Shown here: positions 42,129-54,458 of the stretch, piece by piece
Layout: each line of letters opens with the position of its first letter
Numbering within the stretch: the first letter of the stretch is position 1
From: Saccharomycopsis fibuligera x Saccharomycopsis cf. fibuligera
Lineage: Eukaryota > Ascomycota > Saccharomycetes > Ascoideales > Saccharomycopsidaceae
Direction of reading: 5' to 3'
NCBI GenBank assembly: GCA_001936135.1
Contig: CP012817.1
Coordinates: forward strand, 1,612,001-1,676,000
DNA: 64,000 nucleotides
The notes under the pieces: model-generated
What the model was told of the DNA's origin: nothing
Databases searched by the model: none
Seen by the model: only the letters and a program-made list of their open reading frames with translations
Position numbers and translations under genes: made by a program

Positions 42129-44590
42129 TTAAGGCATTGATCCACCATCATTATTCGAGTATCCAAAACCATTGGTCAGACTATCTTGAAATTGCCCGGC
42201 ATAGCCGTTTGCTTCATTACCTTTATAGCCTTGAGTTTGAGTTTTTTTTTTTTTCCAGTTTGCATGCACTGTATGATATGCCATATCTGTCCAAGGAAGC
42301 CATTCATTAGGTAAGATTTTTCTGATATAATCAATTTCATCAACTAATGAGTCATACCACCAAATATTATCATCCATTGAAGCAATCAATGAAATATAAT
42401 AGCTTATCATGACGATTACTCTAGGGTCTTTATGTTTTAACAAATACAAAATTTCATCATTTTGGGATATATCTGTGGAGAATTTCAAGACTAGTGTGAT
42501 GTAATCGGATTTACGATTCCAGTATAAATAATATGCTTTATTAATCAACTCTAATAGATCTCTGTAACCAGATTCAAATTTTAATTTCAATTGGTTTGGC
42601 TGGTCCGCGGGATTGGTGGTAGTGAGAGTGATATTTGAATTTGAAACGATAAATGTAGGAAAGCTATTAGATTTGAGACTATCACGTTTCTCATCCCTAA
42701 GAGCGTTCGAGCGAACATTGTCTTCGCCATAAATTGCTTCTTCTTCTTCTTCTTCTGACTTGTTTTCTCCAACAGCTTCCCGACCAAGTCCCTTGATTTC
42801 AAATCCGTTATTAGCATCTTCGTCACTCGGCTCATCGTCATATGAGTTTAAAATATTTTTTATTGCTAACTTACTGGAGTTATCTTTGTGATCAACTGGT
42901 TTTGATTTTTCTGGACTCTTGTGAGTCTTAACATCATATATCTGGACTTTTTGATTTTGAATTTCAAAAGGTTGAACGTTGAATAATCCTTCAAGAAATC
43001 TCGGAAACTCTTTCACTGATTTTAAATCTTCATCGGTTGGAAAAACGCGATATTTGGAAAGAACTTCAGTTGGAGTATTTGTTAATGCATGACTATTATC
43101 AATTCGACTGAGCACCGCTACCCCTTTACAAGTTTGATAATAACGAGAATCACTCAACTTGTAGTTAGAACAACATGCCATGTATAAACATACCAAAGAG
43201 GCGGTCATTATAACTGCTTCCGACCTCACTTTAGCATCATCTTCACTTTTTGGCTTACCACTAGACAACACTTTTTCGTACAATTCCAAACATTTACTTT
43301 TATGAGTAAAACTCACTTGTAATAGGAAGAATTTGTCAATATCCGGATAATTTTTCAATAAACATTGTCCCTCCTCATCATTGTAATAAATATCAAGAGC
43401 CGCTAGGGCTAAGTATATGTGAAAAATAAATTTATAGCTTCTCGAGACTTCATTAAAAAGCCTCGATGTATACTGAACTTCCGGACCACCATTTTTGTAT
43501 AATTTGTGGATAAAAATCGTATTGCAGTAAGTTATTAAATCAATGGTTATGTCACTCATTAATGAATAACTGTTTAACAAAGTTTGATAGTTTTTGTAAT
43601 CATTAATGACTTTTCTCTTCACTTTGCGAAACACTGCAGCAGATGCTTCACCTGAAACATCTATCATAGCATCGGTAGTGACACTTGCTGGTTGACCAGC
43701 CGTTTTAGAGGATGTACTTTGTTCCTTTTGCTGTTGTCGCTGAGGCTGCTGCATTTGCTGAGGGTGACTTTTGTTTTGCTGTTTATGTTGTTGTAAGAGG
43801 AATGGAGCCGGTGGTGGCGGCTGACGTGATGGCATACCAAACTGTGACTTTCTTAGCAGCTGCGTGGGATTTACAAGGGCTAAATTTTGTATATTCTGCG
43901 ACGGCGCAGACATGCCAAAATTTCTGAAACTGATTTCCTTCTGGGATTCCTGATTGTTTGATATAATGGGAGCGCCGTTGTCACTAAATCCGGTCCCTGT
44001 ATGGTTAGTGATGCCACTATCATTCATTGGATTTATCACGCCATTATTCTCTGGGGCATTATCCATCACAATTTCCTGTTTGATGTTGGTGGAATCGGTT
44101 GGAAATGAAGCACCATCACTACCACCTGGATTGCTAATACTATGAGGAAAATTCGTTGGGAAGTTGGAGGTCATATCTTTGAATTTGAAGCCCTTTTGGA
44201 CTTTTTTCTCTTTGATAGACTTGTAGTTGCACGTTAAGTTTTTTTTTATACAGTTTGAGCAAGATGGATGGAGTTCGTCGCACTAAAAATCAACAAGATG
44301 GGTTAGTATACTATGACGATATGGCTTGATGTTAGCAAAGACAATAATGTCGTTTTGCTTGTGCATGAAAGTGAAATGAGGGGAAAGGGGGAGCTGACGG
44401 AAAAATAATGGCATCACGAAGCTAAAATAGTCGTACTAGATCATAAAAAGAAAGCAAATAGATGGATATAGACTGAACAGGTAATACGTACTTTAACTCT
44501 TCTCTGCTTGCAAACCATGCAGCCATTTCGTGATTTTTTATGAGGTCTTCGCTTATTAAAAGCGGTGTAATTTGAGGATGCCTCAAACAT
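42129..44590 (-). CDS. Zn2Cys6 transcription factor, spliced inside the zinc cluster
   Basis: Exon 1 44492-44590 and exon 2 42129-44282 give 750 residues. The splice completes the zinc cluster: exon 1 ends SRNGCMVCKQRRVK and exon 2 begins CDELHPSCSNCIKKNLTC, six Cys with C-x2-C-x6-C-x6-C-x2-C-x6-C spacing. A basic KKVQKGFKFK linker follows. The middle is Gln/Pro-rich (about 165-215). From about 235 there is a fungal-regulator helical domain (DYKNYQTLLNSYSLMSDITI; FHIYLALAALDIYY). An acidic Glu run (about 530) could be an activation region. The zinc cluster resembles the Upc2/Ecm22 style, but the C-terminal half does not show the Upc2 hallmark, so I give no symbol. Confidence 0.88.
44283..44491 (-). 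other. Intron in the Zn2Cys6 gene (209 nt)
   Basis: Donor GTACGT at 44491, branch TACTAAC within GTATACTAACCC, acceptor TTTTTAG ending at 44283. Phase 0, between the third codon block of the zinc cluster. Confidence 0.93.
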
Positions 44591-45381
44591 GACGACTTTC
44601 GGTGTTCGGGGAAGCAGTAAGTAAATGAAAGAAAGATGTGGAAGATGATTGGCTTAGTCTTTGTTCGTAAGTGTTCAAATGAGTGAAAAATCGCAGTTTA
44701 CCAAAATTGCAGTTTACCAAAATTGCAGTTTACCAGACGCAAATGAAGAAACTGGATACGAGAGTAGATGAAAAACTGCCATGAAATGCTGCAATGAAGA
44801 AAAAAGAAAATACAAAAGGATAACAAAACACAGCAGTATGGTAATAATGTGATGTGACCGCAAAGGTATACGACTCACGGGCAGCAAGGCAATGTGCTCG
44901 AAAGATCCTTTGCTAAGAGCAGCGTGGTTTATCAGAAGAGAACAATTGATTGAATACAGTGCACACTATAACGCAGTATACACTATTGGCAAAGTAAACG
45001 GTTAGGACGAGCACGATGAGAAGAGTGTCGCGTCAAGGCTCATCGGTGAGGATCTTTGGCTCTCGAGCACACACTCTTACTCACTCAGTGTGCGACTCTC
45101 TTGCTCACTAAATCATTTTGTCCGTTTATTTGTCTCGTTCTGCGACATTTTTCTTATGAGTTCATACGCCGTTGCTCGCTGTCCGTTTCCCGGGTTCCAG
45201 TCTGATACACGGTCACATGAACGAGAACCGGAAGGTGAGTATCCGAGGGTCAGCCATCACTACAAATATTTGATAGAGCCTAGGGTATATAACAGAGTAG
45301 TGTTTGTTGTATTAAATTGCACTGGCAGCTCGCAGAGCTGAAGCTATGTTCACGATTAAGTTAATGCACTAGCCGAAATAT
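44591..45381. other. Zn2Cys6 gene promoter / LYS12 3' region
   Basis: Contains a 16-bp tandem repeat at 44693-44735. No gene seen. Confidence 0.55.
44693..44735. repeat. 16-bp tandem repeat in the regulator's promoter
   Basis: GCAGTTTACCAAAATT in 2.7 perfect copies, about 100 bases upstream of the zinc-cluster start. It could be an array of binding sites. Confidence 0.9.
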
Positions 45382-46701
<1,320 letters not shown>

Positions 46702-47103
46702 TTTGTTATATAGGTGGTGATGAAGGTAAGGGTGTATTAGATAATTGAATAAAGCCAGCAGACCAAAGCAACAAGACATCTATATTGTAGAAACAACAGT
46801 TATATTTTGAAAATAAAGTGCTGCCCGATCGCTCACCTCACTCACCTACCCACTCGCTCGCGCGATCTTCCTCCATGCAATGAATGAGTCAAACACCCGG
46901 AAATTTCCACGTCTATTTTTTTTATGGCGCACACCCTCGGAAGTCACGCGCAATTACTTTATATTTTCCGGCTCTAGGAATACTTCCACCAACATATAAA
47001 CACAGACCAATTTCTACAAAAATATCTAAAAGCATTTGTGAACGGTACTCATTGGTATATAGACTTGTCTTGCGGTGCTGAATTATCTAATCCTTCGTTT
47101 GTA
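46702..47103. other. LYS12 promoter region
   Basis: Holds the Gcn4 site and a GC-richer CTCACTCACC-type stretch near 46835-46862. No gene seen. Confidence 0.55.
46885..46891. promoter_or_regulatory. Gcn4 site upstream of LYS12
   Basis: TGAGTCA, an exact match to TGA(C/G)TCA, the general amino-acid-control element expected at lysine-biosynthetic genes. Confidence 0.7.
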
Positions 47104-49488
47104 TCATTTATCTAAACTCAAGTTTGAGAGCTTCGTTAACAAAAACCGAGCAAAATTGACCGCAGTAATTGATTCTGCTTCTGCGGTCAGTTCAATATCC
47201 GCAACCACGTTACTAAGCATCCTGTCTTCCGCAGCTCTTTGCTTTCTTCCAACTGATTCCTCAATCATTTGTAAATGCGATTGTAGCTTTTGCAAATAGG
47301 CAATAAGCTTCCCTAACCTTACTTCCACTGGGACTTCTTTTTTGCTGACACTTGGTTCAACACCAATAAATGAGCCCATAGAGAAGAATTCGTCTTCTGC
47401 TGATCCTTTAACATTGCCTCTGTCGTCAGTTTTTGGCGATCCTTCTGCAAATGTTTGTGAGTAGTCTTTTTGCATTTCTTCAGATGCGCCAAATACGTCT
47501 CTAAAAGAAAGACTTTCAGTAACACTGTAAGCAACATTTGAATTATCAAGCACCACATCTTTATCAACCTCAAACCCAGGTCTGATATTCCCACTCTTAA
47601 GTACTGCAATGTACGTTTCCAAAAATTTCTGCACGTTTCCAAAATTTACCTGTACGTTTTCTCTTTCGACATTTTGCAAGTATACTTTAGTAATAAATTG
47701 CAAGTGAGGCAAATTCCAAGAAGTTCCAGTACTTTGAAAATTATTTGCTAAAAATCCTTCGAGAATATTATTATAGTCAATAGTATGCAATGCCAAAGTT
47801 TCTCCCTCAGCAGCAAACATTACTGCTTCACCGCCGTATCCAGGATGAATATCTTGATATAGAAGTTCACCTTCTCCTGGATCTAATTCGTTGAAAAGTG
47901 TGATTAACTCGGCTTTTTTGTAAAATTCATTCTCTAGTAATAATAGCAACTTGACAACTTCCCTGAAATCATGCCCGGGAGAACTGCCATAAAATTTCAA
48001 ATGGGTAGATATCATATTATGATTAGGTCTCAAGTGAAACTGTAATGGATGAGAATTTTTTTCCACTTTCCTCTGCTTAGATACAACAAATCTTAATAGG
48101 TCCAAATCTTTGATTTTCTTATTAATGATACGGTAATTTTGTAGCACATTAGTTTGCCCCATATCTAATCTGGATTCAGGACTTCTATAATATGTAATTG
48201 CCATCTCGAGTAAATGCTTGAATATGAGTTGTGCTGAGTTCAAGTCGTTGAGTTGTAATAATCCGTGGATTATTGAACTGGACAATGGGACATCTAAAGT
48301 GATATTGGACGAGGGAATAGCGGACAATACTTTTTCAAAAGTTGCTGAGTCATTGTTTGTGCTGAGATATTTTAATAATGATGCGAGGGAAAACCTATCA
48401 ACTTGGTGTAGCTGGGAAACGTTGGCACTAGTGTTAGCAGCGATGGTCGATCTTTCAAAGGAATCTTTCATTAACTCGTCTCCTTCTGGCCCAGTCGCAG
48501 ATTCGTTTGGGAAAGCGCTTGGTTGAAAGTAATCTTCAATGATTTTATGAACCAATTCTGTATGATCAGACTTGATCGCGTTTTTTAGAAAGATATTTAT
48601 CGAAGATATATCAGTGTCTTTTTTACCAGCCAAAGCCTTATAATCATCCAGCAATTTTTTTTTGTTTTTTTCGAAATCTGATCGTATCCTTTTTTGTTCC
48701 ACTCTGGAAAAATTTCTAGTTAACATAAACAGCTGCAAGTACATCAAGTGGTTTTTCTCCTTAATGGTCAATTCTATTTTCGACTTCAATAAGTCATTAA
48801 GTACGTTATAAAATGCCCAAACATGATTTTTTTGCAACACTTTCTTGTTATGTTTGAAAAATCTTGTATCGAGTCTCATAAAGGCATCAATAAAATCTTC
48901 CAAATGTTGATGCTTGATATAGTCTGGTCGTGGCTCAGGAAGCCTCAAATATGCCTCAAATAGGTCAAGGTATTCTTTCAACTCAGCAAAATCCTTATCA
49001 GCAATCGATTTGGTATATTTCCTTATATTATGCCATGCTGGCCTTTGGCTCAATTGATAAAGAAAAACCAAAAACAGAGAGTATGCAATTTGATCATTCG
49101 CTTTTGAGAGTTTTAGTTTCTTGAGTTGTCTCCTGTTATTTTTTACTTGCAGAGTGTTTCTGTCCACTAAAGAATTTTCAATATTGATCTGCTTTAATAT
49201 ATTCGCATTATCAAAATATTTTTTGTTTTCCAAAAGTTCATTGTTGATTTGACCCTTGTTTGTTTTTTCTGCTGCCAGGGGGTCTCTAATGAGACGATAT
49301 TGCTGTATGTAGAAATCAATAGCATCGTCCACTGTATTGAATAATGGGTAAGACAATTTTCGATGATCATATAGCGTATTGATTAATTGTGGGCTCACTG
49401 AGTAGCATCTCTTGCTCTTGCTAAATCTCAAAGCATTGAATAAAATTCGCGATTGGCGCAATTTTTTGCTTACACTTCCCAGAAACAT
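47104..49488 (-). CDS. Mitochondrial PPR-like RNA-binding protein, unidentified
   Basis: 794 residues. The N-terminus (SVSKKLRQSRILFNALRFSK then SKRCYSVS) is a basic, Ser/Arg-rich mitochondrial presequence. The rest is all-helical with pentatricopeptide-like repeats, for example ATFEKVLSAIPSSNITLD then SSSIIHGLLQLNDLNSAQLI (about 375-415) and DFREVVKLLLLLENEFYKKA (about 505-525), a pattern seen in fungal mitochondrial mRNA stability and translation factors. The last 150 residues are less structured and acidic. I could not assign it to AEP, CBP, RMD9, CCM1 or PET309 by eye. A role in mitochondrial mRNA metabolism is inferred from architecture only. Confidence 0.8.
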   Translation of the reverse strand: MFLGSVSKKLRQSRILFNALRFSKSKRCYSVSPQLINTLYDHRKLSYPLFNTVDDAIDFYIQQYRLIRDPLAAEKTNKGQINNELLENKKYFDNANILKQINIENSLVDRNTLQVKNNRRQLKKLKLSKANDQIAYSLFLVFLYQLSQRPAWHNIRKYTKSIADKDFAELKEYLDLFEAYLRLPEPRPDYIKHQHLEDFIDAFMRLDTRFFKHNKKVLQKNHVWAFYNVLNDLLKSKIELTIKEKNHLMYLQLFMLTRNFSRVEQKRIRSDFEKNKKKLLDDYKALAGKKDTDISSINIFLKNAIKSDHTELVHKIIEDYFQPSAFPNESATGPEGDELMKDSFERSTIAANTSANVSQLHQVDRFSLASLLKYLSTNNDSATFEKVLSAIPSSNITLDVPLSSSIIHGLLQLNDLNSAQLIFKHLLEMAITYYRSPESRLDMGQTNVLQNYRIINKKIKDLDLLRFVVSKQRKVEKNSHPLQFHLRPNHNMISTHLKFYGSSPGHDFREVVKLLLLLENEFYKKAELITLFNELDPGEGELLYQDIHPGYGGEAVMFAAEGETLALHTIDYNNILEGFLANNFQSTGTSWNLPHLQFITKVYLQNVERENVQVNFGNVQKFLETYIAVLKSGNIRPGFEVDKDVVLDNSNVAYSVTESLSFRDVFGASEEMQKDYSQTFAEGSPKTDDRGNVKGSAEDEFFSMGSFIGVEPSVSKKEVPVEVRLGKLIAYLQKLQSHLQMIEESVGRKQRAAEDRMLSNVVADIELTAEAESITAVNFARFLLTKLSNLSLDK

Positions 49489-50022
49489 TTCTAGGGATTG
49501 TATTAAAGCTAATTTTCGTTGTTTTTATTTGTGTATTGTGTGTATAATTGAAGCTTTGATCCTTATTACTCCAAATTTGCTACCAAGGCTCTGCCCCAGA
49601 CTATATTTTTTCCATACTTTTTTGGACTTTTTGCTTGATGCCTGCACACATGTGCATCCTGCATCTATGTGCATAATTATCCCACTAGCAGATTCTCGAA
49701 ATTAAAAAATGATCTAACCTTGAGAAACATGTTTAAATCAACGATAGTTTACTGGTATTGCTCCAATTGCGTCATCATGAGCTGATATTCATTAAATGGA
49801 AAAGGTATTGTTAAATAAGATTTCGGGTACCGTGTGTTCTCTGCTCAAATATTCATTTGCTTCTACAATGTACTCTGAATATAAATATACTATGATGTTT
49901 ATCTCTAGTTTGCTTTATATTAGCAATGCTTTTTATTAATGAGTATGTACAGAAAATCTGAAATAAAAATGAGCAATAAAAACATAAACTGTGAAGTATT
50001 GAGAAAAAAACACTAGTACAAG
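49489..50022. other. PPR gene promoter / RSM25 3' region
   Basis: A/T-rich, no gene seen. Confidence 0.5.
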
Positions 50023-50865
50023 CTAATTCTTATTTCCAACGTCTTTAAACTCTTCATCAACAACCCCTTCCTCACTTCCTTCACCTTGCTCACTTCCACT
50101 AGCAGCAGAACTCTTGCTAGCCTCCAATTTCTTCGTAGCTTCAATAGCATCTGTTTTCCATTGATCTATAACTTGCTGTTCCTTGTTGAAGCCATATTCA
50201 ATGCTGGATGGTTTGAATGTAGCACCATACAACTGTGCTTCCTCTTTAGCTATCTGAGCCTCTAATTCTCTTTGCATTTTCACTTGGTAATACTCGTATC
50301 TAGCTATATCATAAGCATCAGCAAGAGACAATTTTTTCGCTTGTGCACCTTTCTTCAAAAGGTCTTTGTTTTCTTTCAATAAATACAACGTTCTTTGAAC
50401 AACCGATTCACCATCAAGTTTCTTGTTGATTTGAATTATACTGGACCAATCTTGTTTAGCGGCATCATTACCTGTATTTTCAATAAGAAGCTTTGGATCG
50501 GCAAGTTCCCATGGATGTTGTTGATAAAACAAGTTTCTTAACTCATCTTCCAAAAATTTGAGTTTTATTGGTCTATAGATGTCATTTTCTTGCCTCTTGA
50601 TCTTGGTCTTGTAGAAATGTGTGTCTTCGTTATACGTGAATGCATCTTTTAATTTTTTGTTTTTTTTTTCAGTTTCAGTGTCCAAAATACTCTGTTGCTC
50701 TTCTAAGGTCTTTCTGTACTTGAAGTTTGGCTGACGCACAAGATTTTTCACTGGAGGATTAGCACCCACCACGTTGAACCATGCTGGGGTTTGCTCTATC
50801 ACACCGGATTTCAAAAATTTGGACGTTCTTTCAAGAACTTCTAGAGACTTTGTTTGTAGTTTCAT
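50023..50865 (-). CDS. RSM25: Mitochondrial small ribosomal subunit protein mS23 (Rsm25)
   Basis: 280 residues. The N-terminus MKLQTKSLEVLERTSKFLKS then TPAWFNVVGANPPVKNLVR matches the fungal Rsm25/mS23 start (compare MKIQTNAVNVLDRTS and TPAWYNVVASIPP). Then FKYRKTLEEQ and YRPIKLKFLEDELRNLFYQQ with HPWELADPKLL, the family's central block. A conserved helix DAYDIARYEYYQVKMQRELE follows, and the C-terminus is an acidic, Ser/Gly-rich tail. The length is close to the yeast protein (264). It is divergent, 343 bases apart, from the complex I subunit gene, so two mitochondrial genes share one intergenic promoter. Confidence 0.94.
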   Translation of the reverse strand: MKLQTKSLEVLERTSKFLKSGVIEQTPAWFNVVGANPPVKNLVRQPNFKYRKTLEEQQSILDTETEKKNKKLKDAFTYNEDTHFYKTKIKRQENDIYRPIKLKFLEDELRNLFYQQHPWELADPKLLIENTGNDAAKQDWSSIIQINKKLDGESVVQRTLYLLKENKDLLKKGAQAKKLSLADAYDIARYEYYQVKMQRELEAQIAKEEAQLYGATFKPSSIEYGFNKEQQVIDQWKTDAIEATKKLEASKSSAASGSEQGEGSEEGVVDEEFKDVGNKN

Positions 50866-51208
50866 TATTTGATATTCAGCAAAGTTTCACTGCTATCGCA
50901 TGTGTATAATCTCCTCAGTGTCTAGTTGTCGCACTGTTGTTTCGTTTCTCATTTGCGTTCTGATCGATTAATTTTCACCAATTTTTTTTTTGGATTCGAA
51001 GATTCTGTTTTGATGTGTGGGTCACATGCTATTGAATACTAAGCGCACTCTGTATCAGCATTCTTCTAAAATTAAAGTGAACCAATGAAAAATAAGTTTT
51101 TTTGGATTACGGATATCAAATTAGCACTAAACACTGTTTTGGATAGTTCGACAGTGATTCACAAAAGAACATTACTACAACAATAACACATACTAATATT
51201 AATTGAAA
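50866..51208. promoter_or_regulatory. Divergent promoter of RSM25 and the complex I gene
   Basis: 343 bases between two oppositely transcribed mitochondrial protein genes. No obvious known motif could be assigned with confidence. Confidence 0.5.
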
Positions 51209-51506
51209 ATGGCTGCTGATCCTTGGGCTAAAAGGTATGCTTTAGACTTAATACTTTATTCATTGCTGATTGGCTTGATATGATCGTCTTTGATACCAAA
51301 TCGGATTAAAAAGATACTAATCATTATCACATTATAGAGAAGCATGGAGATACAGTGGAGCTTTCACTAGAGCAAATAGATTTAAAGGTGCTCTTCCAGG
51401 TTTAGGCTGGGGTGTTGGTGCTTTTGCTATTTACTGTGTTGCTGAAAGATTTTTGTTTCCAGAACCCCATCACGGTGATGGACATCACAAAGAAGAACAT
51501 CATTAA
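51209..51506 (+). CDS. Complex I accessory subunit NDUFB3/B12-like, spliced
   Basis: Exon 1 51209-51234 and exon 2 51338-51506 give a 64-residue protein, too short for simple ORF calling. Splicing inside the arginine codon gives MAADPWAKREAWRYSGAF then TRANRFKGALPGLGWGVGAF, matching DPWGRNEAWRYMGGF and the single membrane span of NDUFB3 (span GLGWGVGAFAIYCVAERFLF). The tail is His-rich (HHGDGHHKEEHH), as in the mammalian protein. It belongs to the inner-membrane arm of respiratory complex I (NADH:ubiquinone oxidoreductase). Its presence means the organism has complex I, so it is not a Saccharomyces/Kluyveromyces-type yeast. Confidence 0.92.
51235..51337 (+). other. Intron in the complex I subunit gene (103 nt)
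   Basis: Donor GTATGC, branch TACTAAT, acceptor ATTATAG. It splits an arginine codon after its second base. Confidence 0.9.
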
Positions 51507-51981
51507 TTGATTTTTCCTTTAATTGATATGCTTTTTTTTATCTTTTCATATACTCACTCATTCAAAATTTTAACGCCCACATCAACATGTTATGATTTAT
51601 ATTTATAAGTCAGCTCACTCTAGGGTGCTGTATCATTAACGAGTTTAAGTAGCCCTAACTTACAAGACTTTTGATTTACTTTTTAGTTTATGTCTATTTT
51701 TTTATGAGTTGTTGTATTACAGTTAAATGCACTATTAAATCAAAACGAAGGGGTATGTTGCAGTAGTATGCTTTGCTTTTGGTTGATTAACTTATAATAA
51801 TATCATTACCATAAATTTAACGCATTAAAATCGATAGTCATTCGGGGTTTACGTACATTTTTTTGAGTATTTAAAAACTATATTTCCTCTAAGCATAAAA
51901 AGCTTTGTAGAATCTAACGTCTATTTATTGTAAAAATTAACCTACCAAATAACACCATCCACAAGCGCCATCGTGTGTGTG
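51507..51981. other. Convergent intergenic region
   Basis: 3' regions of the complex I gene and GIM5; A/T-rich, nothing else seen. Confidence 0.5.
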
Positions 51982-52461
51982 TCATTTTTTGACATGCTGC
52001 TGCTGCTGCTGCTGATGTTGAATAAGCTTTGTCTGTAGCACGGTATCAATAGATTTCAACATATCAGATTTCTGCTGAACAATCTCATTCAACTTACTAG
52101 AATCTTCACCAAGCTTTTTAATTTTTTTTTCGTAAAACTTCTTTGCATCACCACTGCTCTTCTCAATGAAGTAACCGGTACCAACATCACACAAAAATTT
52201 GTCCGGATTCACAATTTTACCGGGAACATATAAGCTTGAAGTCAAAGGCACCAAAATTGGACTTTTTCCATCAGCACTTGTGTTGTCTCTCTTTTTGGCT
52301 ATTTCATCAATGTTGTGAATGTTTGATTTAAATTTGGCAACAGCCGTATTAAGCGCCCCCATAGAGTATGTGAACTGCTGCAATTCAGCTTCTGTTTCCT
52401 TTTTAAATGTGGCTAACTGGTCTATATCCAAGTCCTGAAGTTTTATTGTTTTAGTAGCCAT
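51982..52461 (-). CDS. GIM5: Prefoldin subunit 5
   Basis: 159 residues, an alpha-class prefoldin subunit: N- and C-terminal coiled-coil helices (DQLATFKKETEAELQQFTYS and KFYEKKIKKLGEDSSKLNEI) flank a double beta-hairpin with ILVPLTSSLYVPGKIV and FLCDVGTGYFIEKSSGDAKK, the signature of Gim5/PFDN5. Prefoldin is a hexamer that hands nascent actin and tubulin to the chaperonin CCT. It ends in a poly-Gln/His tail (HQQQQQQH) that is a clade-type extension. Length matches S. cerevisiae Gim5 (163). Confidence 0.96.
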   Translation of the reverse strand: MATKTIKLQDLDIDQLATFKKETEAELQQFTYSMGALNTAVAKFKSNIHNIDEIAKKRDNTSADGKSPILVPLTSSLYVPGKIVNPDKFLCDVGTGYFIEKSSGDAKKFYEKKIKKLGEDSSKLNEIVQQKSDMLKSIDTVLQTKLIQHQQQQQQHVKK

Positions 52462-52876
52462 TTTTGTTGATAGAAATTATATTTGATTTCTTCACCCCTG
52501 TTGCGTAAATAATTCAATACAGCTCATTAAGTCAACTTGATTTCCACTTATTGTTGAAGACTGCTTTTTTGGTTTTTCAATAGTATGTACTATTGTAACC
52601 CACACTGTAGGGAAACCCTTTGGCTAAGAAAGAAAATTAATGGTTCTGCATAGCAGCCCTGTCCCGGAGGAGTTTTACTGCTTTTAAATATACCAAACAC
52701 CAGTGAGAATTTTACAGCTTGGCTATAAACGCCTACTGAATATTGATACTCATTTCCAGAATTATTTACGTAATCAGTGAGATTTTGAATTTATAATGCA
52801 AAGACATTTAATGTCAAAAAAAAGGGAAACATTGATCCCATAGACCAAAAAAACAGCAAAAAATTGTTAACATAAG
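52462..52876. other. GIM5 promoter region
   Basis: No gene seen. Confidence 0.5.
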
Positions 52877-52947
52877 TGCGTAGACCGGGAATCGAACCCG
52901 GGGCCCAACGATGGCAACGTTGAATTTTACCACTAAACCATCCACGC
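52877..52947 (-). tRNA. tRNA-Gly(GCC)
   Basis: 71 nt, no intron. On the minus strand: acceptor GCGTGGA/TCTACGC, discriminator A, D arm GGTTTAGTGGTAAAATT, anticodon loop TTGCCAT with GCC at 52913-52915, T arm CCGGGTTCGATTCCCGG. The body matches yeast tRNA-Gly(GCC). Confidence 0.97.
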
Positions 52948-53622
52948 TTTATAAATTTTTTGTCCAAGCATTTTTTATAATTTGTCCGCATTCTTAACCA
53001 GTCTAGGTTTAAAAATTGGTTTTTAGGTAAGGTCTAACCACTAATGTGCCCCTCGAGCCCTTCGAAACACCAAAGATATGTATATGATGAACATTGAGTT
53101 CTGGCCCAACAAACCTGGATGAGACAAACTAACATGTGGTACAGAATAAGTCCGTGGACATGTTACTATAAAACAGGATTAGCGTATTTAGGACTATTAA
53201 TCGTAAATCTATAATATGTTTTGCATTCAGTCTGATTAGTATTTATACCTGACCCAACCTAATATTTTTACATACATGGCTTTTACATCCTAAATTTGAA
53301 CCCTGAAATGTCAGTATTCCGTAAATATACATAAAGGAATTATATGATTAACTTCAAAGCACAACACACCCACAGATAAGAAAAACTACATATAAATAAG
53401 GAACTGAGCAGGGATAGCCTCATCCTCTCATTCAGTGGCTAGCGAGTTAATCCAGATCGACAGCTACCTGATATTCCAGTAGAAGTACTATTGCCTACGG
53501 CATGACATGGACTTCAATTGAAAAAGTGTCCCGATTGCTAGTCTTGTTTGCTAGACTACCACCCTTATGAACTAGAAAACACCGTTATCTTAGTGGGTGG
53601 AAGATAGTATTGAAGTGAGACT
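52948..53622. other. Intergenic region, possible repeat flank
   Basis: No gene seen. Part of it (from about 53350) could belong to the same element as the adjacent dispersed repeat, but the copy at 19 kb does not extend this far. Confidence 0.4.
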
Positions 53623-53897
53623 CTTTCTTTTTACCTGTAGATATCAACAACAAAATATACTAAAAAAAAAAAAGAAAAAAAACAATAGCCATCAGCACCA
53701 TGTTCTCCTCTAGATCTATCTCAATTCCGACAAAACTACTAAATTGACAATACTAACTGGGTTTTTATTTATATAAGCTTCTGCTACATGATAACATTTG
53801 AACAATACTGTATATGCTATATAGATGAGTTTACAAGATTTTATTTTCTATCATTTGTTTATATAGTTAATAAATCGACCTTATGTGAAAAAAAAAC
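53623..53897 (-). repeat. Dispersed repeat, copy 2 (inverted)
   Basis: Reverse complement of the sequence at 19244-19503, over 90 percent identical by eye, differing mainly in scattered substitutions and an A-tract length (53660-53680). Non-coding. It lies about 680 bases from a tRNA gene, a common setting for yeast LTR fossils, but I see no clear terminal dinucleotides or target duplication, so the family is not fixed. Confidence 0.85.
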
Positions 53898-54458
53898 ATC
53901 AAGATAAGCTACATCTGAGCTGTTATTGAAGATTTTGTATAAAGGTCGGTAACCTGTTCCTTCTAACTTGTGTATATAGAGATGAGCGAAATAAAAGAAA
54001 GCAGATATACCCATCTAATCTTTCATAACTCTTCACTGACTTTCCACTAAAAGAGTGTTAAATAGTTCAGTAGGAACATTCCTATTTCGAACTACACCTT
54101 TTTTTTGGCATAATGCAATAGCATTATTATTAAAATGTTATATATTTTTACGCCTCATAAAATACGCTTTTGATTTACCCTACAACAGCTACACCTTCTA
54201 CCATACATACACCGCAAACGATTATTACCAAAACGCACCAGAGCCATAAACCTATAGGATGAGAATGCTATATTGTTTTAGCTTAATGAATTATCACGTC
54301 ATCTTAACATGTAATAATGATAAACTCTACATATCCAGTGATACTTTTAAAAAATACATCAGCACGGGGAACGACTTGTCTTGACTGCTAAATAAAACGA
54401 GTGTACAAAAACTAACTATAAAGGAAGACTATTTATAGATATCCTAATCAGCTTGCAT
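53898..54458. other. Intergenic region
   Basis: 3' region of the esterase gene; A/T-rich, no gene seen. Confidence 0.45.

Noticed and set aside
52791-52991. 66-codon frame on the minus strand
   Set aside because: It overlaps the tRNA-Gly gene on the same strand and is a translation of tRNA sequence.
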